From Spirochaetaceae bacterium (GTDB lineage Bacteria > Spirochaetota > Spirochaetia > Treponematales > Breznakiellaceae), in the NCBI GenBank assembly GCA_031288215.1, contig JAITRV010000184.1, positions 1 through 9,706 of the forward strand: DNA of 9,706 nucleotides, read 5' to 3'. Under the pieces are notes generated by a model. That model saw nothing but the letters and a program-made list of their open reading frames with translations, searched no databases and was not told the DNA's origin. Shown piece after piece: positions 6,173-9,706 of the stretch. Made by a program: the position numbers and the translations under genes. Within the stretch, counting starts at the first letter, position 1, and every line of letters starts with the position of its first letter.

Positions 6173-6305
6173 CGCGCGGTTTTTCCGGGCTATCTGAGGG
6201 ATCCCGGTATTCCTATAATTCCGATATGTTTATTATATATCTCGAATAAATTTGGTTTTTCCGGTAAAATAGCATAGATTTTATATCATAAGGAGATCAT
6301 TCAAC

Positions 6306-6857
6306 ATGGCGAACAGAGTTATTTCAGTCAGGACCGTAGTGGCAGTCGGGATCGGGGCGGCGCTCCTCTTTGTCCTCATGCGTTTCGTGGCGGTGCCCTC
6401 GGGGGTGCCCAACACAAACCTCAACCTGGGGATCGCCGTCTTAACGGTTTTCGCGGCAATCTTCGGGCCCGTCGCGGGACTGCTCATCGGATTCATCGGG
6501 CATATCCTGGTGGACCTCACCTGGGGCGCCGTCTGGTGGAGTTGGGTCATCGCCGACGGGGCATACGGACTCCTGGCAGGCCTCTTTTGGAAATTATACC
6601 GCATCGAGGAGGGGGGCTTCACCGTGAAAACCGCGGTGATCTTCAACCTGTCCCAGATCCTCTCCAATGCCGCGGCCTGGGTCGTCGTGGCCCCTGTCCT
6701 GGACGTGCTGATCCATAAAGAACCGGCCAATAAGGTCTTCCTCCAGGGCCTTGTAGCCGCCGGCCTCAACAGCGCGGTGGTCCTGATCCTGGGCACCCTG
6801 CTGGCCCTGGGCTATTCCCGGACCAGGGTTAAGGCGGGCAGCTTGAGGGCGGAATGA
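6306..6857 (+). CDS. ECF transporter S component, UPF0397 family
   Basis: This 183-residue membrane protein has about six hydrophobic segments and the layout of UPF0397 substrate-binding (S) components: RTVVAVGIGAALLFVLMRFV (9-28) as helix 1 with the small-residue pattern used to contact EcfT, VPNTNLNLGIAVLTVFAAIF (34-53), FGPVAGLLIGFIGHILVDL (53-71), and the aromatic WGAVWWSWVIADGAYGLLAG (73-92). It would capture a micronutrient and toggle in the membrane as the ATPases work. UPF0397 members belong to the wider ECF S-component group; the ligand of this branch is not settled, and the window gives no biosynthetic neighbour to point to one. AAGGAG at 6290-6295 supports the ATG. The stop is followed after one base by the ATPase start, so the operon is tightly coupled. 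Confidence 0.85.
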   Translation: MANRVISVRTVVAVGIGAALLFVLMRFVAVPSGVPNTNLNLGIAVLTVFAAIFGPVAGLLIGFIGHILVDLTWGAVWWSWVIADGAYGLLAGLFWKLYRIEEGGFTVKTAVIFNLSQILSNAAAWVVVAPVLDVLIHKEPANKVFLQGLVAAGLNSAVVLILGTLLALGYSRTRVKAGSLRAE

Positions 6858-6858
6858 T

Positions 6859-8604
6859 ATGAAGGGGCAGGGGGCCGATCCGGTCCTGGTCTTCAAGGAT
6901 TTTACCTTTCAGTACCAAGCCCAGGCGGAACCGACCCTGTACGATATTAATCTGACGGTCCGGCGGGGGGAAAAGATCCTCATCCTCGGGCCTTCGGGGT
7001 CGGGAAAATCGACCCTGGCCCATTGTATCAACGGGCTCGTCCCCCACGCCTTTAAGGGGCGGTCTTCCGGGTCCCTGACCATAGCCGGGAAGGACGCCCG
7101 GACGCTGGATATTTTTGCCATTTCGGGAATAGTGGGGACCGTACTCCAGGATACGGACGGCCAGTTCGTGGGGCTGAGCGCGGGGGAGGATATCGCCTTT
7201 GCCGCGGAAAATGATATGGTCCCGTGGGACGAAATGCGCCGCCGGGTGGCGGAGGCGGCGCGCCTCGTGGATATGGAGGGGCACCTCGCAAAATCCCCCC
7301 AGGACCTTTCCGGGGGGCAGAAACAGCGGATCTCCCTGGCGGGGATACTCCTGATGGATACGGAGATACTCCTCTTTGACGAACCCCTGGCGAATCTCGA
7401 TCCCGCCGCCGGGAAGGAGGCCGTCGAGCTTATCCACCGGCTCCAGGAGGAAACGGGCAAGACCGTCCTCATCGTGGAACACCGCCTGGAGGACGTCCTC
7501 CACCGGCCGGTGGACCGGATCGTGGTGATCGACCGGGGCCGGATCATCGCGGACCTCCCCCCGCCGGACCTCCTGGCGGCGGACTTGCTGCGGAAAACCG
7601 GCATCCGGGAGCCCCTCTACCTCAGCGCCCTCCGCTGCGCCGGGCTGGAGATCCGGGCGGAAGACCGGCCCGAGGACCCTGCCGCCCTCCGTTTCGATGC
7701 CGGGCGGCTGCGATCCTGGGCAGGGGAGCTTCCCCCCGAGAAGACCGCTGCGGTGGCCCCGCCCCTGCTGGAACTGCGGGACCTCCGCTTCCGCTACGGC
7801 GCCGGGGAGGGCCCGCCGGCGCTGGACGGGGTCTCCTTTACCCTGGCCCGGGGGGAATGCGCGGCCCTGGCCGGGGAAAACGGGGCGGGGAAATCCACCC
7901 TGGCGGCCCTGATCTGCGGCTTCCACCGCCCCCTTTCGGGACAGATCCTCCTCCGGGGCCGGGACCTTGCTTCCCTGTCCATCAAGGAACGGGCCGAACA
8001 TATCGGCTTTGTGCTGCAGAACCCCAACCGGATGATCTCCTTTCCCCTGATCTTTGACGAGACCGCCCTGGGCCTGCGGAACCGGGGGGTGGGGGAAGGG
8101 GAAATCCGGGACCGGGTCCAGGGAATCCTCCACGTGTGCGGCCTGTACCCCTTCAGGAATTGGCCGGTGAGCGCCCTGAGCTATGGCCAGAAGAAGCGGC
8201 TCACCATCGCCTCCATCCTGGTGCTCCGTCCGTCCCTGCTGATCCTGGACGAACCCACCGCGGGGCAGGATTACCGCCACTACTCGGACATCATGGAGTT
8301 TCTCCGCCGCCTGAACCAGGAACAGGACCTGACCCTGCTCCTGATCACCCACGACATGTACCTGATGCTGGAATACGCGCGCCACGCCCTGGTGCTTGCC
8401 CAGGGGAAGCTCATCGCCGACGACGCCCCCTCGGCGGTACTGACCGACGGGGGCGTTATCGCCCGGGGACGGCTCAAGGAGACCAGCCTCTCCGATCTGG
8501 CCCGCCGTTCGGGGATAGCCGACGGGGCGCTCTTGGTCCGGCGCTTTATCCGCCAGGAGGCCCTGATCCGCTCCGGCCGGCAGGATCGGGGGTTCTCGTC
8601 GTGA
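6859..8604 (+). CDS. ECF transporter ATPase with two fused ABC domains
   Basis: The 581-residue chain carries two complete ABC ATPase domains, equivalent to EcfA and EcfA' in one polypeptide. Domain 1: Walker A GPSGSGKST (44-52), Q-loop Gln97, signature LSGGQKQR (150-157), Walker B ILLFDEP (170-176) with Glu175, and His208. Domain 2: Walker A GENGAGKST (339-347), Q-loop Gln387 in LQNPN, signature LSYGQKKR (440-447), Walker B LLILDEP (460-466) with Glu465, and His498. A linker of about 65 residues (235-300) joins them. The second signature has Tyr in place of the first Gly, so the two composite ATP sites are probably unequal. The ATG lies one base after the S-component stop with a purine-rich GAGGGCGGA upstream. 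The gene overlaps the EcfT start by 4 nt. It powers import by the S component next to it; use with other S components is possible. Confidence 0.93.
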   Translation: MKGQGADPVLVFKDFTFQYQAQAEPTLYDINLTVRRGEKILILGPSGSGKSTLAHCINGLVPHAFKGRSSGSLTIAGKDARTLDIFAISGIVGTVLQDTDGQFVGLSAGEDIAFAAENDMVPWDEMRRRVAEAARLVDMEGHLAKSPQDLSGGQKQRISLAGILLMDTEILLFDEPLANLDPAAGKEAVELIHRLQEETGKTVLIVEHRLEDVLHRPVDRIVVIDRGRIIADLPPPDLLAADLLRKTGIREPLYLSALRCAGLEIRAEDRPEDPAALRFDAGRLRSWAGELPPEKTAAVAPPLLELRDLRFRYGAGEGPPALDGVSFTLARGECAALAGENGAGKSTLAALICGFHRPLSGQILLRGRDLASLSIKERAEHIGFVLQNPNRMISFPLIFDETALGLRNRGVGEGEIRDRVQGILHVCGLYPFRNWPVSALSYGQKKRLTIASILVLRPSLLILDEPTAGQDYRHYSDIMEFLRRLNQEQDLTLLLITHDMYLMLEYARHALVLAQGKLIADDAPSAVLTDGGVIARGRLKETSLSDLARRSGIADGALLVRRFIRQEALIRSGRQDRGFSS

Positions 8605-9434
8605 GTCCCTATATGCTTTCCTATACCGGCGGGTCCTCGCCGGTCCACGCCCTTTCGGGAGTTACCAAGTTCATCATCTTCATCCTCTGGTCCGTCCTGG
8701 GGATGGCAGGCTACGATACCCGGGTGATGCTGGTCATGTGCGGTCTGGGGATCGTCATTTTTGCCCTTTCGTCCGTCAAATTCCGGGATATAGCCTTCAT
8801 GCTCAAGATGCTCCTTCTCTTCATGGTTCTCAACCTCCTGGGGATCTACCTCTTTGCCCCGGAACAGGGGGTGGAGATTTACGGGAGCCGGCATATCATC
8901 TGCCGGGGCATAGGCCGCTATACCCTGACCGCGGAACAGATCTTCTATGAATTGAACGTGTTCCTCAAGTACCTCCTGATCTTCCCCGCGGCGGTGGCGC
9001 TGATCCTCACCACCAACCCCAGCGAGTTCGCCGCCTCCCTGAACCGTATCGGCGTACCCTATACCGCCGCCTACGCGGTCAGCCTTGCCCTGCGGTATAT
9101 CCCCGACGTTCAGCGGGACTATCAGGGGATCTCCCAGTCCCAGCAGGCCCGGGGGACGGAACTTTCCCGGAAAGCTCCCTGGACCAAGCGCATCTCAGGG
9201 CTCGCGCGGATCATCGGCCCCCTGATCTTTTCTTCCCTGGACCGGATCGACGTGATAAGCCATGCCATGGAACTGCGGAGTTTCGGCAAATACCGGAAGC
9301 GGACCTGGTATTCCTCCCGGCCCTTCACCCGCACCGACGCCCTCGTTCTCGTTCTGGCGATCCTCCTCTTTATCCTGGGTGTCTGGGTTACCTTCCGGGA
9401 CGGCAGCCGCTTTTATAACCCCTTTACCGGCTAA
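8601..9434 (+). CDS. ECF transporter transmembrane scaffold (EcfT)
   Basis: The 277-residue protein has an N-terminal cytoplasmic stretch and hydrophobic helices at about 22-36, 42-56, 67-85, 122-137 and 246-263. The long cytoplasmic coupling region contains the two short EcfT motifs that dock into the ATPases: QQARGTE (181-187) and MELRSFG (223-229). LRYIPDVQRDYQGISQSQQARG (164-185) is typical of the family's coupling helices. It links the two ATPase domains to the S component. The GTG at 8601 overlaps the ATPase stop as GTGA and has GGGG 9 nt upstream, fitting translational coupling; the ATG at 8613 is the alternative but has no ribosome binding site. The frame is open further upstream inside the ATPase gene, but that part overlaps coding sequence and has no membrane character. 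Confidence 0.9.
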   Translation: MSPYMLSYTGGSSPVHALSGVTKFIIFILWSVLGMAGYDTRVMLVMCGLGIVIFALSSVKFRDIAFMLKMLLLFMVLNLLGIYLFAPEQGVEIYGSRHIICRGIGRYTLTAEQIFYELNVFLKYLLIFPAAVALILTTNPSEFAASLNRIGVPYTAAYAVSLALRYIPDVQRDYQGISQSQQARGTELSRKAPWTKRISGLARIIGPLIFSSLDRIDVISHAMELRSFGKYRKRTWYSSRPFTRTDALVLVLAILLFILGVWVTFRDGSRFYNPFTG

Positions 9435-9607
9435 GCTGCCGCGCCCGCGGTATTCCCTGTGATAAGCGCAACAACTTGCTAGGAGCCAGACACTATTCAA
9501 AGTAAGGGTATAGCCGTTTATTGGCGCATACAGATATTTTCCCATAAAACGAATATTTTACACCGGAATCATATCCCCACAATAAAGAAATCTGGCTATT
9601 TGCTTGA
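9435..9607. other. AT-richer intergenic stretch after the ECF operon
   Basis: Composition shifts from GC-rich coding sequence to an AT-rich stretch from about 9480. A 4-bp stem at 9439-9450 follows the EcfT stop but has no T-run, so no convincing terminator is seen. No gene with coding character and a ribosome binding site was found here. Confidence 0.5.
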
Positions 9608-9641
9608 CTACGGTTTTGGACATTCCAAAAGGTCGTCAAGC
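9602..9641. repeat. nested palindrome of 40 nt
   Basis: Outer arms GCTTGAC (9602-9608) and GTCAAGC (9635-9641) enclose inner arms TTTTGGA (9614-9620) and TCCAAAA (9624-9630) around a CAT loop, with mismatched spacers of 5 and 4 nt. Neither side has a T-run, so it is not a simple intrinsic terminator. The layout of two paired boxes separated by mismatched spacers recalls repeat-type or recombination sites, but no core sequence proves this. Confidence 0.6.
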
Positions 9642-9706
9642 GTTGTGGGCGGCGTCTTTACGGCATTTTCCAGTAAACGATAAAACAAGAGCCCCCTTTT
9701 CGCGGA
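9608..9706 (-). CDS. C-terminal end of an unknown gene (partial)
   Basis: A minus-strand frame open from the window edge to TAG at 9610-9608 encodes 32 residues, including GLLFYRLLENAVKTPPTT and then LDDLLECPKP. The helix-like pattern and charged residues look protein-like, and the other two minus frames stop sooner. I do not recognise the family. If real, the gene converges on the ECF operon. Against it, a frame of this length in less GC-rich DNA can occur by chance, and its last dozen codons fall within the palindrome at 9602-9641. Confidence 0.38.
   Translation of the reverse strand, partial: SAKRGLLFYRLLENAVKTPPTTLDDLLECPKP

Noticed and set aside
6110..6300. TPP riboswitch upstream of the ECF operon
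   Set aside because: A CTGAGG (6194-6199) is present, but the remaining conserved TPP elements are missing or in the wrong order.
6829..8385. Long minus-strand open frame of 518 codons opposite the ATPase gene
   Set aside because: The plus strand carries two full ABC domains. The antisense product is low-complexity with no motif.
8136..8600. Upstream extension of the EcfT frame
   Set aside because: It overlaps the second ABC domain, has no membrane character and is Pro/Gly/Arg-rich. The GTG at 8601 fits the coupled start.
9435..9545. Minus-strand frame starting at 9545 (MGKYLYAPINGYTL)
   Set aside because: No Shine-Dalgarno sequence precedes it, and it continues as a shadow frame through the EcfT gene.

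Overview
This GC-rich window looks like a chromosomal segment of a spirochaete, most like the high-GC Treponema lineages of termite and animal guts. That assignment rests on gene content and protein style (a small outer-membrane barrel protein, ankyrin proteins, an ECF transporter, hexuronate catabolism) and is inference. No rRNA, tRNA, CRISPR array, transposase or phage gene was found. All complete genes look intact.

Left part (1-2100): the likely tail of an upstream plus-strand gene ends at 60. It is followed by a plus-strand DUF362-type protein (148-1236) whose perfect TATAAT lies just before the ATG, so its mRNA may be almost leaderless. It converges, with only 3 nt between stops, on a minus-strand secreted outer-membrane barrel protein (1240-2082).

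Middle part (2111-6098, minus strand, transcribed right to left): a two-gene hexuronate/Entner-Doudoroff unit comes first, a KDPG aldolase fused to a C-terminal VOC/glyoxalase-like domain, then 2-keto-3-deoxygluconate kinase. Together they convert KDG to KDPG and then to pyruvate and glyceraldehyde-3-phosphate. A hairpin-rich gap of about 200 bp follows. Next is a coupled pair: a protein with an N-terminal TIR-like domain and C-terminal ankyrin repeats, and a canonical zinc-type SIR2 deacylase whose ATG follows the upstream stop by one base. This pair is the best candidate for an undescribed functional unit. The barrel protein lies 48 nt downstream of SIR2 and could be cotranscribed.

Right part (6100-9434, plus strand, divergent from the KDPG unit): a compact vitamin/micronutrient ECF transporter operon encodes a UPF0397-type S component, one polypeptide with two ATPase domains, and the EcfT scaffold. 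Stops and starts abut or overlap. The roughly 250-bp divergent region holds overlapping promoter-like elements and a hairpin followed by five T, possibly an attenuator. The substrate cannot be read from the sequence.

Right end (9435-9706): composition becomes AT-richer, with a nested palindrome (9602-9641) and what may be the C-terminal end of a minus-strand gene running off the edge.
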